Shown piece by piece: positions 50,766 through 60,197 of a stretch of DNA of 64,000 nucleotides. The DNA is from Staphylococcus warneri. Its GTDB lineage: Bacteria > Bacillota > Bacilli > Staphylococcales > Staphylococcaceae. The position numbers were made by a program, and so were the translations under genes. Numbering within the stretch: the stretch's first letter is position 1; each line of letters starts with the position of its first letter. The notes beneath the pieces were generated by a model. The model ran no database searches, was not told the origin of the DNA, and saw only the letters and a list, made by a program, of their open reading frames with translations. The stretch covers positions 1,550,001-1,614,000 of the forward strand of contig NZ_LR134269.1 in the NCBI RefSeq assembly GCF_900636385.1. The letters run 5' to 3'.

Positions 50766-51893
50766 TCACAGACGTTGTACGTTTTTGATATTTTTATAAT
50801 ACAATAGCATAACTAAAGTATTCGCAATCGCTATGCTAATAATCATAATATCTTGGTTATCTTTTAATAATATACTAATAATAAATGATACAACCAACAT
50901 CATAGCACCAATCATAATATATTTGATGTTTTTAAGTTCTTTATGAAAATATGTCGTATTAATCCAAACCCCAATATAAAATAATAAGATACTACCATGC
51001 ATCATACAGATTTCAAAAATGGCACTTAACTGATGCGAGTCACTAAAAATAACAGCAGCATTTAATATACCTAATGCTACATTAATCAATAAGTGTGTAT
51101 AAACCAATTGGAAACCAATCGTTGTTTGATGTAAATTAATATGACTTTCAGTCACTAACCAATACGTTCCAAATAAACTTACGACAATTAAAAATTGAAA
51201 TATATAAATATAGTTAAAATGCTCTATACTAAATATAGATTTTAATCCAACTAAAACCTCACCAAATATAATAATCGTCAACAATGAGAATCTTTCAACT
51301 AAATGTGATAAATTCACAGGTGATTGATATAAATATTTTCGGTATGGAATCAAGCCTGTTGAAGCAATAAATAATCCTAAAAATCCTGGAATATAATGAA
51401 TACTTTTCGGTAATACAAGTGATACAAATGATAGGATTGCAACGATTAATGCTACTAATGCAAATGCCTGACACGTTTTATAATCAGGTTTATGTTTTGT
51501 TTTAGTTAAATGTAAACCATATTGAATACTAATACTTAGATATAGAATTCCAACACATAAAAAGAATGGAAAGAATGTTTTTTCAAAATCAGGATATAAA
51601 CTATTCGATAAAAAGACTAATACAAACAAGTTAAACATCATAAATATGACATCTTTAGTTGTCGTTTCTCCAAATCTATTCGTATAAAATGTTTGATGCG
51701 ACCATAATATCCATAAAAACACACTCATAATGATATACTTTAAAAATAATTCAGATGATATGGTCCCCTCGTGTACATTTAAAATGACATGTGCCATCTT
51801 TTGCATCGCATAAACAAATATTAAATCGAAGAATAATTCATGAAATCCCGCACTTTTCTCTTGTAAATGTCGAGGTTGATACGATGTTTCCAT
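50766..51893 (-). CDS. LtrA-family (low temperature requirement A) membrane protein
   Basis: The 375-residue protein starts with FHELFFDLIFVYAMQKMAHVI near residue 16, the defining ELFFDLxFV motif of the LtrA family. About ten hydrophobic helices follow, including LVERFSLLTIIIFGEVLVGL, which is also conserved. LtrA was named for a Listeria gene needed for growth in the cold; its biochemical role is unknown. The ATG has AGGAA 8 bases upstream. The gene stands alone between rluD and the pyr promoter, with no clear terminator before the pyr promoter region. Confidence 0.88.
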   Translation of the reverse strand: METSYQPRHLQEKSAGFHELFFDLIFVYAMQKMAHVILNVHEGTISSELFLKYIIMSVFLWILWSHQTFYTNRFGETTTKDVIFMMFNLFVLVFLSNSLYPDFEKTFFPFFLCVGILYLSISIQYGLHLTKTKHKPDYKTCQAFALVALIVAILSFVSLVLPKSIHYIPGFLGLFIASTGLIPYRKYLYQSPVNLSHLVERFSLLTIIIFGEVLVGLKSIFSIEHFNYIYIFQFLIVVSLFGTYWLVTESHINLHQTTIGFQLVYTHLLINVALGILNAAVIFSDSHQLSAIFEICMMHGSILLFYIGVWINTTYFHKELKNIKYIMIGAMMLVVSFIISILLKDNQDIMIISIAIANTLVMLLYYKNIKNVQRL

Positions 51894-52043
51894 TTAATTT
51901 GTTCCTACTTTCACTTTGTTTTCAACATATCATAGCATATTACATGTTAAGTTTATATATTTTATTTTGAAGAAAGTACAACTCATTTTATGATTACTCT
52001 ATAAATAACACCTTATATCATCTAACATATTCCTTTTGAGTAT

Positions 52044-52086
52044 AAAAAAAGCCCCTAAATGACAATGACATATCATTTAGGTGCTT
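52044..52086 (-). terminator. Rho-independent terminator of rluD
   Basis: The stem pairs the AGCCCCTAAATGA side (near 52050-52062) with TCATTTAGGTGCT (near 52073-52085) with one small mismatch. TTTTTTATA follows on the minus strand. Confidence 0.87.
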
Positions 52087-52115
52087 TGATAGTATTTATT
52101 ATTTTATACCTTTTA

Positions 52116-53033
52116 CTAAGCGTCTCTTTTTCTAATATCGGCTAATAAATCTTCAAATTCCTGAGGTAATTCTGCTGTTCTTTCAATATATTCATGTGTA
52201 ACCGGATGCTCAAAACCTATCACACCTGCATGTAAGACTTGACCACCTATATCTAATGTTTTTTTAGGACCATATTTAGGATCTCCGACTAATGGAAATC
52301 CAATGTATTTCATATGAACACGAATTTGGTGCGTACGTCCTGTTTCAAGTTCACATTCTATTAAAGTGTAATCTTTAAAATGTTCTAAGACGTTAAAGTG
52401 TGTAACTGCTTCTTTGCCATCATCTACGACCGCCATCGCTTGACGATCTTTCTTATTACGTCCAATAGGCGCATCTACTGTTCCATAGTCATGTGGAATA
52501 TTTCCATGTACAAGTGCAATATATTTACGTTTAACTGATTTAGCCATTAATTGTTCAACTAATCCACGATGCGCAATGTCATTTTTAGCAACCATTAATA
52601 AGCCAGATGTATCCATATCAATTCTGTGAACAATACCTGGACGAATTTCACCGTTTATACCAGATAAATTTTTAATTTGATACATCAATCCATTTACTAA
52701 CGTACCAGTGTAATGGCCTGGTGAGGGATGCACTACCATACCTTTTGGTTTATAAACAATAGCAACATCATCATCTTCATAAAAAATATCAAGATTTAAA
52801 TTTTCCGGTGTGATATCTGCTTCTACGACTTCTTGTTCAGTCACGACGATATTGTCATTTTGCTTCACTTTATAATTGGGTTTGACTACTTTGTCATTTA
52901 CTTTCACAAGATCTTCTTTAATCCAATCTTGAATTTGGCTACGTGACCAATCACTGTTTAATTCTGGTAATACTTTATCTAATCTCTGTCCAACATGATT
53001 ACTATCTGTAATCGTATATTCATACGTTTCCAT
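52116..53033 (-). CDS. rluD: Large ribosomal subunit pseudouridine synthase, RluD family
   Basis: The 305-residue protein has an N-terminal S4 RNA-binding domain (QRLDKVLPELNSDWSRSQIQDWI). The RluA-type synthase domain follows, with catalytic Asp139 in GIVHRIDMDTSGLLMVAK, KRKYIALVHG and ELETGRTHQIRVHM. The RluD label is by overall layout; the exact 23S rRNA positions cannot be read from sequence. It lies 11 bases after lspA, the usual neighbour in Firmicutes (lspA-rluD-pyrR). Confidence 0.93.
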   Translation of the reverse strand: METYEYTITDSNHVGQRLDKVLPELNSDWSRSQIQDWIKEDLVKVNDKVVKPNYKVKQNDNIVVTEQEVVEADITPENLNLDIFYEDDDVAIVYKPKGMVVHPSPGHYTGTLVNGLMYQIKNLSGINGEIRPGIVHRIDMDTSGLLMVAKNDIAHRGLVEQLMAKSVKRKYIALVHGNIPHDYGTVDAPIGRNKKDRQAMAVVDDGKEAVTHFNVLEHFKDYTLIECELETGRTHQIRVHMKYIGFPLVGDPKYGPKKTLDIGGQVLHAGVIGFEHPVTHEYIERTAELPQEFEDLLADIRKRDA

Positions 53034-53044
53034 AATCAGACCTC

Positions 53045-53521
53045 CTAACCTTTATTTGTTGTATCTTTAAGTAGCGCAATAATAACTAATATCACACCAA
53101 TTGTTAAACTTGAATCGGCTACATTGAAGATAGGAAAATCATATCCAAAAATATTTGTATCAATAAAATCAACAACTTCTCCATTAAATAAACGATCAAT
53201 GAAATTTCCTAAAGCACCTGCAAACAATAAACTTATCGCTAACTGCATAAATAAATTATATTGCGCTTCTTTAATAAAGAACAATACAAGTACAATTAAA
53301 ATAATCACTGTAATAATATAAAAGAAAAACATTTTACCACTTAATATACCCCAAGCAGCACCATTATTTCTATGTGACGTTATATTTAAAAAATTGGGTA
53401 TCACTTCGTAAGAATCGCCTATTTTCATTGAACTAGCAATAATCCATTTTGTCACTTGGTCAATGACAATGATTAAAAAGGCTACGAGTAATGAAATACC
53501 GACATAATATTTCTTTTTCAT
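53045..53521 (-). CDS. lspA: Lipoprotein signal peptidase (signal peptidase II)
   Basis: LspA cleaves the signal peptide of diacylglyceryl-modified prolipoproteins. The 158-residue protein has four membrane helices and the conserved blocks IDQVTKWII, HRNNGAAWGIL, GALGNFIDRLFNGEVVDFI with catalytic Asp118, and FNVADSSLTIG with catalytic Asp136. A GGAGGAA Shine-Dalgarno precedes the ATG. It is co-transcribed with rluD. Confidence 0.98.
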   Translation of the reverse strand: MKKKYYVGISLLVAFLIIVIDQVTKWIIASSMKIGDSYEVIPNFLNITSHRNNGAAWGILSGKMFFFYIITVIILIVLVLFFIKEAQYNLFMQLAISLLFAGALGNFIDRLFNGEVVDFIDTNIFGYDFPIFNVADSSLTIGVILVIIALLKDTTNKG

Positions 53522-53640
53522 TCATGTTCCTCCATTCAGAACCATTCATCACTTTTTTTACAACAACATTCATTATATCTTAAACATGAATATAAAAACA
53601 GGTTAGCTTCATAATAAATAATTGATACAACAAACAAATG

Positions 53641-54020
53641 GAAGTGGGATAGAAATCATTAAGAACCACTAATCATTGATTATGTAGTGGTTCTTACGCA
53701 TTAGCCACAGCTAATGTGTACTTTAAAATAGAAATACATGAGTGAAACTCATGCATAAGAAACACTAATTTCTAAAGAAAAAGTATTTCTTTATCGTTGT
53801 CCATCCCCAACTTGCATTGTCTGTAGATTTTCTTTTCGAAATTCTCTATGTTTGGGGTCCGTCCCCCGGCAAGGTTGACTAGAAATGAAAAGCTTGGTAC
53901 ATTAGACCGTCTTTGTAATTTATTACTTAGACGGTTTTATGCATGAACTTTAGTTCATGTATACCGCTAAAGCTTAATTTGAACACATGAGTCAATACGC
54001 ATGTGTAAGTCAACTACTGC
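53641..54020. repeat. Dispersed intergenic repeat, copy 3, with STAR-like core and inner hairpins
   Basis: The gap from 53522 to 54076 has no gene I can support and is mostly this element. It starts GTGGGATAGAAAT. It contains AAGAACCACTA/TAGTGGTTCTT (53661-53671 with 53685-53695), GCATTAG/CTAATGT and CATGAGT/ACTCATG hairpins, and CCCCAACTTGCATTGTCTG. TATGTTTGGGGTCC near 53847 resembles the staphylococcal STAR motif. The linker CCCCCGGCAAGG follows, then GTTGACT (53874-53880), whose partner AGTCAAC is at 54008-54014. The loop of this last arm is about 127 bases, against 31-38 in the other copies, and holds further hairpins. Confidence 0.82.
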
Positions 54021-54076
54021 CTTAATATCAATGTAACTTGAAATATATTGATGCCTAGCCTAAACTCATTTCATCA

Positions 54077-54553
54077 TTACGATATATGTTGATTCTCTTT
54101 AGGATGAATATATTGATATTGATCAACGTCATTCGCTGGTATTGTTCTATTTGATATTTCATACGGCTTTTTAAAATTCATTTCTGAAACGTACAATGAT
54201 TGATCATCGTTCACTTTTTCAATGTAGGCTACATGACCATATTTTCCTTCAGTTGTCTGTAGAATCGCACCTTCTTTAGGATGTTGATTGACTTTATATT
54301 GATCTTTTTTAGCATTTTTCGCCCAATCTTTAGCGTCATGCCAAGAATTTGCAATTTGATGATGGTCTTCTCTCACTTTATCGAACACATAATAAGTGCA
54401 TTGTCCTTTTTGATACGTATTATATTTCATCGGATTAAACTCTAATAAATGATTTTTAGGTTCAGTCATATCTTGATTATTTAAACCATCAAAAATTGCT
54501 GCTAGCGTTAGACCTATCGTTATAAATAACATCCAAAAAATACTTTTCTTCAC
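54077..54553 (-). CDS. Membrane-anchored or secreted CHAP-domain protein
   Basis: The 158-residue protein has an N-terminal hydrophobic segment (about 5-22) that is a signal peptide or anchor. A CHAP domain follows with predicted catalytic Cys52 in KGQCTYYVFDKV, His107 in KYGHVAYIEKV, and Glu124 in YVSEMNF. CHAP domains are amidases or endopeptidases acting on peptidoglycan. No SH3b or LysM binding domain is present, so targeting would depend on the anchor. The start is GTG, 4 bases after the stop of the VOC gene, so the two are co-transcribed. The substrate bond is not predictable. Confidence 0.85.
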   Translation of the reverse strand: MKKSIFWMLFITIGLTLAAIFDGLNNQDMTEPKNHLLEFNPMKYNTYQKGQCTYYVFDKVREDHHQIANSWHDAKDWAKNAKKDQYKVNQHPKEGAILQTTEGKYGHVAYIEKVNDDQSLYVSEMNFKKPYEISNRTIPANDVDQYQYIHPKENQHIS

Positions 54554-54557
54554 TTCA

Positions 54558-55352
54558 TCACTCTTCTTTTATAAAATTAAATCTAAAGTAGATACCATCT
54601 GGTCCTTTGATATTTAAATGTGTTGTCTCTGGATAATGAAAGTCTACAAGCGCTAAACCATACGAGTGCGCATTATCTACACGTTTGGTTCCAGAAATCC
54701 ATTGATTTAATGCTAAATGATGATGATAATGTTGAGATGATAAAAAGAGCGAATAATCATCCATATATGCAGATTCTTCTAAACCAAAATAATTTAAATA
54801 GTATGGTTTAACTTCAGAAATACGAATCGATTTCAAATGCAAGGTACCAATTTTAGCATCATCTGGTATACCTTGCCATTTTTCATCTGATACTTCATTT
54901 AATAAACGTGGTACATTAATCGGTACGATATTAAGTAACACTTTGTCATCTTCATAATGCCATTCTTCAAAATCTTGATCTACATAGAATTTCAAACCAT
55001 TTCCTTCTGGATCTTCGATAAAAAGAGATGTAGCCACACTCTGCTCTCCACCATTTACTGGAATTTCATAGTCACTTAATTGTACTAACAAATCTGCTAA
55101 ATCTGATAATGAAGGTAGTATTATACCAACATTAAATAAGCCTGCTTCTGACATTAGTGGTTCTCTACCGTTAGCAATTTCATTTAAAATAATGAAATGA
55201 TTAGACATGCCTACTTCATATTGAATACTCGTCATTGTTTCGTTTACGATATTAAATCCTAAAATCTGTTCGTAAAATGGTTTGAGTGCATCTTTATCTC
55301 TCACATTAATCGTTATTCCGTTGACAAAATTTGCATCTTTATTATGAAACAT
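54558..55352 (-). CDS. Two-domain VOC (glyoxalase/extradiol dioxygenase-like) protein
   Basis: The 264-residue protein contains two vicinal-oxygen-chelate modules. The first (VNGITINVRDKDALKPFYEQILGF to SLFIEDPEGNGLKFYVD) is the more canonical; the second (IGTLHLKSIRISEVKPYYLNYFG to HLNIKGPDGIYFRFNF) ends the protein. The layout resembles CatE-like catechol dioxygenase homologues of Bacillus, but metal ligands and substrate are not certain. I choose the ATG at 55352 (AGAGGT 7 bases upstream) over a TTG six codons earlier. It precedes the CHAP gene. Confidence 0.85.
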   Translation of the reverse strand: MFHNKDANFVNGITINVRDKDALKPFYEQILGFNIVNETMTSIQYEVGMSNHFIILNEIANGREPLMSEAGLFNVGIILPSLSDLADLLVQLSDYEIPVNGGEQSVATSLFIEDPEGNGLKFYVDQDFEEWHYEDDKVLLNIVPINVPRLLNEVSDEKWQGIPDDAKIGTLHLKSIRISEVKPYYLNYFGLEESAYMDDYSLFLSSQHYHHHLALNQWISGTKRVDNAHSYGLALVDFHYPETTHLNIKGPDGIYFRFNFIKEE

Positions 55353-55571
55353 TCCATGTACCTCTTTCAAAATAACTTATCTGTATAACTTTCTTTACTT
55401 ATGAATTATGACTCATATTTTAAATATTATGCAAAAAAATCAAAACAAAAGCAACTTAATTGCAATTCATATCAATACTAATTAAGTGATGATGTGTTCA
55501 TAATGTATTAGGCTAATTTCGATAATACTTTCTAATATTTAATAATACCCATAATATCCCAAGTCGTTATA

Positions 55572-55615
55572 AAATAAAAACTGTTAGCAAAGTCATCCGA
55601 CTTTGCTAACAGTTT
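55572..55615 (-). terminator. Rho-independent terminator of ileS
   Basis: A perfect 17-bp stem (55578-55594 with 55599-55615) closes on a 4-base loop and is followed by TTTTTATTTT on the minus strand. It is the strongest terminator in the window. Confidence 0.95.
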
Positions 55616-55632
55616 GAATACAATTTTACCTA

Positions 55633-58383
55633 TTAAATTAATGTCTTAACTACTTCTTGGCAACGTGGACATAAGTGATCTAATTCGCCAACAGAACCTA
55701 ATTGATCACTATAGTTCCAACATCTTTCACATTTTTCACCTTCAGCATGTTCAATACGGATGTCACCATGTTGATATGATACGCCGTTATCAACTTGATC
55801 AACAACCTCCGCTTGTGAAGTGATAAATAATTGTTGTAAATCATCAAATTGTTGTAAGAACTCTGTAGCATTAAAGTCTTGATTACTACCAATCACAACT
55901 TTAGCTTCTAATGATTTACCAATTACTTTTTCATTACGCGCTGCTTCTAAGGCACGGTTCACATCATCACGTAAGTTCATAAATGTATTCCATTTATCTA
56001 ATAATTGTTGATCTACTTCTTCAACTTTAGGCATATCAGCTAAGTGAACACTTTCTTCTTTAACATGAGGTGTATGTGACCAAACTTCCTCTGCTGTATG
56101 CACTAAAATTGGTGCAAGCAACTTAGTCATATCAACTAAGATTTGATAAAGTACTGTTTGCATACTACGACGTTTATGTGAAGAACGTTCTTCGATATAA
56201 AGGATATCTTTACCATAATCTAAGTAGAAGTTACTTAATTCAACATTGATAAAGTTTTGAACTTCTTGATAGATATTAAGATAATCAAAGTTTTCATAAT
56301 TGTTAATTGTACTTGCAGTAAATTCACGTAAACGATGTAATAAATAACGATCTACTTCTAATAACTCTGCTTCAGCGATGCTATCTGTTTCAGGATTGAA
56401 ATCACTCACATTACCTAACATAAATCTCAATGTGTTTCTGATTTTACGATATACATCAGAAGTTTGTTTTAAGATTTCATCTGAAATACGTACATCTGCT
56501 AAATAGTCTGTACTACTTACCCACAGGCGTGCAATATCTGCACCTTTTTGTTTAACGACTTGATCAGGCACAATGACATTTCCTAATGATTTACTCATTT
56601 TTTTACCTTCTCCGTCCATAACGAAACCATGAGATAATAAGAATTTATATGGTGCTTGACCTCTTGTCGCAACAGAAGTAGTAATAGATGAGTTAAACCA
56701 ACCACGGTATTGGTCACTACCTTCAAAGTATAAGTCAGCTGGGAAACTTAATTCTGGACGTGTTTCAAGGACACCTCTATGAGATGAACCAGAATCGAAC
56801 CATACATCCATGATGTCATTTTCTTTCGTAAATTCACCGTTTGGACTTCCTGGATGTGTAAAGCCTTCCGGTAATAAATCTTTGGCTTCTTTTTCAAACC
56901 AGATATTAGAACCATGTTGTTCAAATAAATCTGCAACATGATTTACAGTTTCTTTCGTCATGATGATGTCGCCATTTTCTGCATAAAATACAGGTAGTGG
57001 TACACCCCAAACACGTTGACGTGAAATTACCCATTCACCACGGTCACGAATCATATTATAGATACGTGTTTTACCCCAATCTACTTTAAATTGAGTATCT
57101 TCAATTGCATCTAAGATGTCTTGTCTCACTTTATTAATTGATGCAAACCATTGTGGTGTAGCACGGAAGATAACTGGTTTTTTCGTTCTCCAATCATGTG
57201 GATAACTATGTGTAATAAAGTTTAATTTTAATAATGCATCTTTCTCAGTTAATAAGTCCGTTACTGCTTTATTCGCTTTATCATAGAACATACCTTCAAA
57301 AGGTCCACCTTCTTCAGTGAAGACACCTTTATCATTTAATGGACTGATCACTGGTAAATCATATTTTTGACCAACAATATAGTCGTCTTCCCCGTGTCCA
57401 GGTGCTGTATGAACACAACCTGTACCAGCATCAGTTGTAACATGTTCACCGTTAATCACTAAAGAAGTACGATCTAAGAATGGATGTTGTGCTTCAACAT
57501 ATTCTAATTCTTTACCTGTAAATTCTTTTTCAAGTTGAATCGTATCTTGATCCCATTCTAGAGCTTCTGCTACTGTTTCTGCTAAAGCTTGAGCAATAAT
57601 GTATTTTTTACCATTTACATTATATTGGCCATATTTTAATTCTGGATGAACAGTAATCGCAACATTAGAAGGAATTGTCCAAGGTGTAGTTGTCCAGATA
57701 ATAAATTGTGCATCTTTGTCTACAACACCTTTATCATCTTTAACATCAAATGCTACATAAATTGATGCTGAACGTTTGTCATGATATTCGATTTCCGCTT
57801 CTGCAAGAGATGATTCACTTGATGGTGACCAATAAACAGGTTTTTTACCTTTATAAATAAGTCCTTTTTCTGCCATTTCACCAAATAATCGAATTTGAGC
57901 AGCTTCATATTCTGGTTTCAATGTGATATATGGATCGTTAAAGTCACCACGTACACCTAGACGTTTGAAATCTTTCTTTTGAATTTCAATTTGTTCTAGA
58001 GCAAATTCTTTACATTTTTCTCTAAATTCAGCGGTAGACATTTTTTTACGATCTACACCTTTTTTAGTTAAAGCTTGTTCAATTGGAAGACCATGTGTAT
58101 CCCAACCAGGGACGTATGGTGCATAAAAACCTTGCATTGTTTTGTAACGAACAATAAAGTCTTTAATGATTTTGTTTAATGCATGTCCCATATGTAAACT
58201 ACCATTCGCATATGGTGGTCCATCATGTAAAATATATGAGGCATTACCTTTATTTTTCTCTAACGCTTTTTCGTATTGATTGTCTGCATCCCATTGTTCT
58301 TGGATTTTTGGCTCTTTATTTGGTAATCCGCCTCGCATTGGAAATTCTGTTTTGGGCATTAATAACGTATCTTTATAATTCAT
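55633..58383 (-). CDS. ileS: Isoleucyl-tRNA synthetase
   Basis: The 916-residue class I synthetase charges tRNA-Ile. It has the HIGH-type motif [16 protein letters not shown] near residue 55, a CP1 editing domain ([28 protein letters not shown]), the [10 protein letters not shown] motif near 595, and a C-terminal zinc site with CERCWNY and CPRC. This is the ordinary housekeeping form, not the eukaryote-like mupirocin-resistant type. Expression is controlled by the T-box leader upstream. It follows divIVA in the usual Firmicute order. Confidence 0.98.
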   Translation of the reverse strand: MNYKDTLLMPKTEFPMRGGLPNKEPKIQEQWDADNQYEKALEKNKGNASYILHDGPPYANGSLHMGHALNKIIKDFIVRYKTMQGFYAPYVPGWDTHGLPIEQALTKKGVDRKKMSTAEFREKCKEFALEQIEIQKKDFKRLGVRGDFNDPYITLKPEYEAAQIRLFGEMAEKGLIYKGKKPVYWSPSSESSLAEAEIEYHDKRSASIYVAFDVKDDKGVVDKDAQFIIWTTTPWTIPSNVAITVHPELKYGQYNVNGKKYIIAQALAETVAEALEWDQDTIQLEKEFTGKELEYVEAQHPFLDRTSLVINGEHVTTDAGTGCVHTAPGHGEDDYIVGQKYDLPVISPLNDKGVFTEEGGPFEGMFYDKANKAVTDLLTEKDALLKLNFITHSYPHDWRTKKPVIFRATPQWFASINKVRQDILDAIEDTQFKVDWGKTRIYNMIRDRGEWVISRQRVWGVPLPVFYAENGDIIMTKETVNHVADLFEQHGSNIWFEKEAKDLLPEGFTHPGSPNGEFTKENDIMDVWFDSGSSHRGVLETRPELSFPADLYFEGSDQYRGWFNSSITTSVATRGQAPYKFLLSHGFVMDGEGKKMSKSLGNVIVPDQVVKQKGADIARLWVSSTDYLADVRISDEILKQTSDVYRKIRNTLRFMLGNVSDFNPETDSIAEAELLEVDRYLLHRLREFTASTINNYENFDYLNIYQEVQNFINVELSNFYLDYGKDILYIEERSSHKRRSMQTVLYQILVDMTKLLAPILVHTAEEVWSHTPHVKEESVHLADMPKVEEVDQQLLDKWNTFMNLRDDVNRALEAARNEKVIGKSLEAKVVIGSNQDFNATEFLQQFDDLQQLFITSQAEVVDQVDNGVSYQHGDIRIEHAEGEKCERCWNYSDQLGSVGELDHLCPRCQEVVKTLI

Positions 58384-58399
58384 ATACTTTCATTCCTCC

Positions 58400-58600
58400 T
58401 AATTATAAAAAAGAACTCTAAGTTCAATTAACAGGGACGGTTATACCGCGGTACCACCCTGATTAACTCAACTTAGAGTTCTCTCTTGGTTCTTTATTCA
58501 TAATGATAAGTCAGTGATATAAGAAACATGCTTATATTAGGCTCCCACCATCTCCTAATTCGCTGTAATAAGTGTAGTGTTTCTTACGCGTCTGACTTCA
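58400..58600 (-). promoter_or_regulatory. T-box leader of ileS (isoleucine-specific)
   Basis: On the minus strand 58460-58446 is AGGGTGGTACCGCGG, the T-box itself, whose TGGT bulge pairs with the ACCA end of tRNA-Ile. The stem I base pairs GTCAG (58596-58592) with CTGAC (58514-58510), and TAAGAAAC with GTTTCTTA. In the specifier loop between them is ATC (58518-58516), an isoleucine codon. The competing terminator pairs AGAACTCTAAGTT with its complement (58412-58424 with 58470-58482) and is followed by TTTTTT. Uncharged tRNA-Ile should favour readthrough into ileS. Confidence 0.96.
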
Positions 58601-58610
58601 AATTTAATTG

Positions 58611-59264
58611 TTATTTTAGATTCGTTGATTCAGATTGACTTGTACTTGTTGAATCACTTTGAGACGTTGATTTAGTCTCAGACGTTTGTGTTGATTGTGA
58701 TTGACTTTGAGCATTATTTTTCATGGCTTTTTCTTCTTCTGTTAAATCATTATCGTTTAAATGATGAATGTCTTCTAAAGTGACCTGTTCAGCATCTAAA
58801 TCATAATTTAATAGGTAATCCCAATCTTCATTCTTCAACAAGTCTAATTGAGCTTCAACTAACATACGGAAACGTGATCTAAATACTTTAGATTGGCGTT
58901 TCATATCTTCAGTTTGGAAAGCTAAGCGACGTGCTTTTTCGATAGCATCATTAACAATTTGGTCTGCTTGAGCTTGTGCTTTAGCAATTGTTGCCTCTGC
59001 ATCTTTATTCGCAGCTAATTTCGTTTCTTCGCCAGCTTTTTGAGCTTGCACTAAAGCATCGCTCACTGATTGGTGAACATCTTGATAAGACTTAATATTA
59101 GTATCTCTTTCTTCGATGACTTTTTCAAGTTGTTTTTTATCTTCTTTTAAACGTTCTATTTCAGTACTTAACTGGTCTAAATAGTTTGCAACTTCAGTAG
59201 GTTCTAAACCATTTTTCACACGAGTAAACTCTTTGCTTTTAATTTCACTTGGTGTAAAAGGCAT
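58611..59264 (-). CDS. divIVA: Cell division/polarity protein DivIVA
   Basis: DivIVA binds negatively curved membrane at division sites and recruits partners. The 217-residue protein starts MPFTPSEIKSKEFTRVKNG, the membrane-binding N-terminal domain, followed by coiled coils (about 30-65 and 75-165). The C-terminal tail of about 35 residues is almost entirely Ser, Gln, Thr and charged residues. An AAGGAGGA Shine-Dalgarno precedes the ATG. The gene closes the ftsZ-proximal division cluster and is followed by the ileS T-box. Confidence 0.96.
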   Translation of the reverse strand: MPFTPSEIKSKEFTRVKNGLEPTEVANYLDQLSTEIERLKEDKKQLEKVIEERDTNIKSYQDVHQSVSDALVQAQKAGEETKLAANKDAEATIAKAQAQADQIVNDAIEKARRLAFQTEDMKRQSKVFRSRFRMLVEAQLDLLKNEDWDYLLNYDLDAEQVTLEDIHHLNDNDLTEEEKAMKNNAQSQSQSTQTSETKSTSQSDSTSTSQSESTNLK

Positions 59265-59287
59265 TGTGTATCCTCCTTAATTTTACA

Positions 59288-60058
59288 CTATTTAAATAAT
59301 GTATGATAGGTTATGTGTATTTTATCTTTTTTCGTTCTTCCACCAATATCGGTTACTTGAGCTCTTCCGAATCCTTGTATGGAAAGTAAGTCATTCATTT
59401 CTAATTGAAAATCTGGTGAATCAATAATGGTATGATTTACTTTGACTCTCTTCTTCTCTATAAGTTGTTTCGCAATAGATCTTGATTTATGAATCATATC
59501 TTTTAATACGACATCAAGTCTAAGTGCACTCACTGTTGAACTTTGAATCTTCCAATTCTCTTCTGATTGTATCATATCTTCCAACGGAATAGAATTAAGT
59601 TTAATTGTAGCACCTTTGATTCTAGTGAATTCTAACATAATAAATGATTCTAATGCTTTTGTCAAAACAAATTGAATACGTTCCCCAACAATGATATCAC
59701 CAAGTTGATTTCTATCAATTCCTAAAGACATCAGCGTACCTAAAACGTGTTGATGTTGAATAGTTACAAACTTTTCAGGATAATGTATTTCAATTAATGT
59801 GAGTTCAAAGTCACTTTCATCTGGTTCATAATATGATGGTGCAATCACGGCACGTTGTCGTTCTGCTCTCGGTCCACCATTAAAATGTACTTTCAAATCG
59901 TCATAACTGCCACTAATCACTTCTAAAATATATTGCCCTCTTGGATCTAAGAATGTGGTTAGCACAGGCGAATAGTGCCGTTCAGCTTGTTCACATTTAT
60001 CAATTAAAATATCAATCAAGCTTTGTTCTTCTTTTCGAAAATGTTGATAAATATCGAT
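59288..60058 (-). CDS. ylmH: YlmH-family S4-domain RNA-binding protein, unusual start
   Basis: YlmH is linked to septum placement and to ribosome-associated quality control in other Firmicutes. The protein has an N-terminal alpha/beta domain (TTFLDPRGQYILEVI, ERQRAVIAPSYYEP) and a C-terminal S4 domain (VSALRLDVVLKDMIHKSRSIAKQLIEKKRVKVNH). Homologues begin MxxIYQHFRxEE. Here that segment is present in frame as IDIYQHFRKEEQS, but the codon at the expected start (60058) is ATC, with GGGGGA 6 bases upstream and a stop just before. The first standard start in frame is TTG at 60019, which would cut the conserved N-terminus. I annotate from 60058 (256 residues), flagging the start as unresolved. Confidence 0.8.
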   Translation of the reverse strand: MDIYQHFRKEEQSLIDILIDKCEQAERHYSPVLTTFLDPRGQYILEVISGSYDDLKVHFNGGPRAERQRAVIAPSYYEPDESDFELTLIEIHYPEKFVTIQHQHVLGTLMSLGIDRNQLGDIIVGERIQFVLTKALESFIMLEFTRIKGATIKLNSIPLEDMIQSEENWKIQSSTVSALRLDVVLKDMIHKSRSIAKQLIEKKRVKVNHTIIDSPDFQLEMNDLLSIQGFGRAQVTDIGGRTKKDKIHITYHTLFK

Positions 60059-60119
60059 GGCTTATCCCCCGCTTAACTTTAATATGAATTATTTAAATTA
60101 TCATTTTTTTATCCATGCA

Positions 60120-60163
60120 ACAATAAAACGAGGCAACATGGAACGTTTCCAATCACCTCGTTT
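60120..60163 (-). terminator. Terminator-like hairpin between yggT and ylmH
   Basis: AAACGAGG and CCTCGTTT (60126-60133 with 60156-60163) form the base, with an inner TGGAA/TTCCA pair. A short TTTTATT follows on the minus strand. It would partly separate the upstream division genes from ylmH-divIVA. Confidence 0.65.
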
Positions 60164-60197
60164 ATGATCATCATATTTATATTGCTGTCTAAACTAA

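Noticed and set aside
53522..54076. Remnant of an insertion sequence
   Set aside because: No transposase fragment or target-site duplication found; the palindromic modules match the dispersed repeat seen twice elsewhere.
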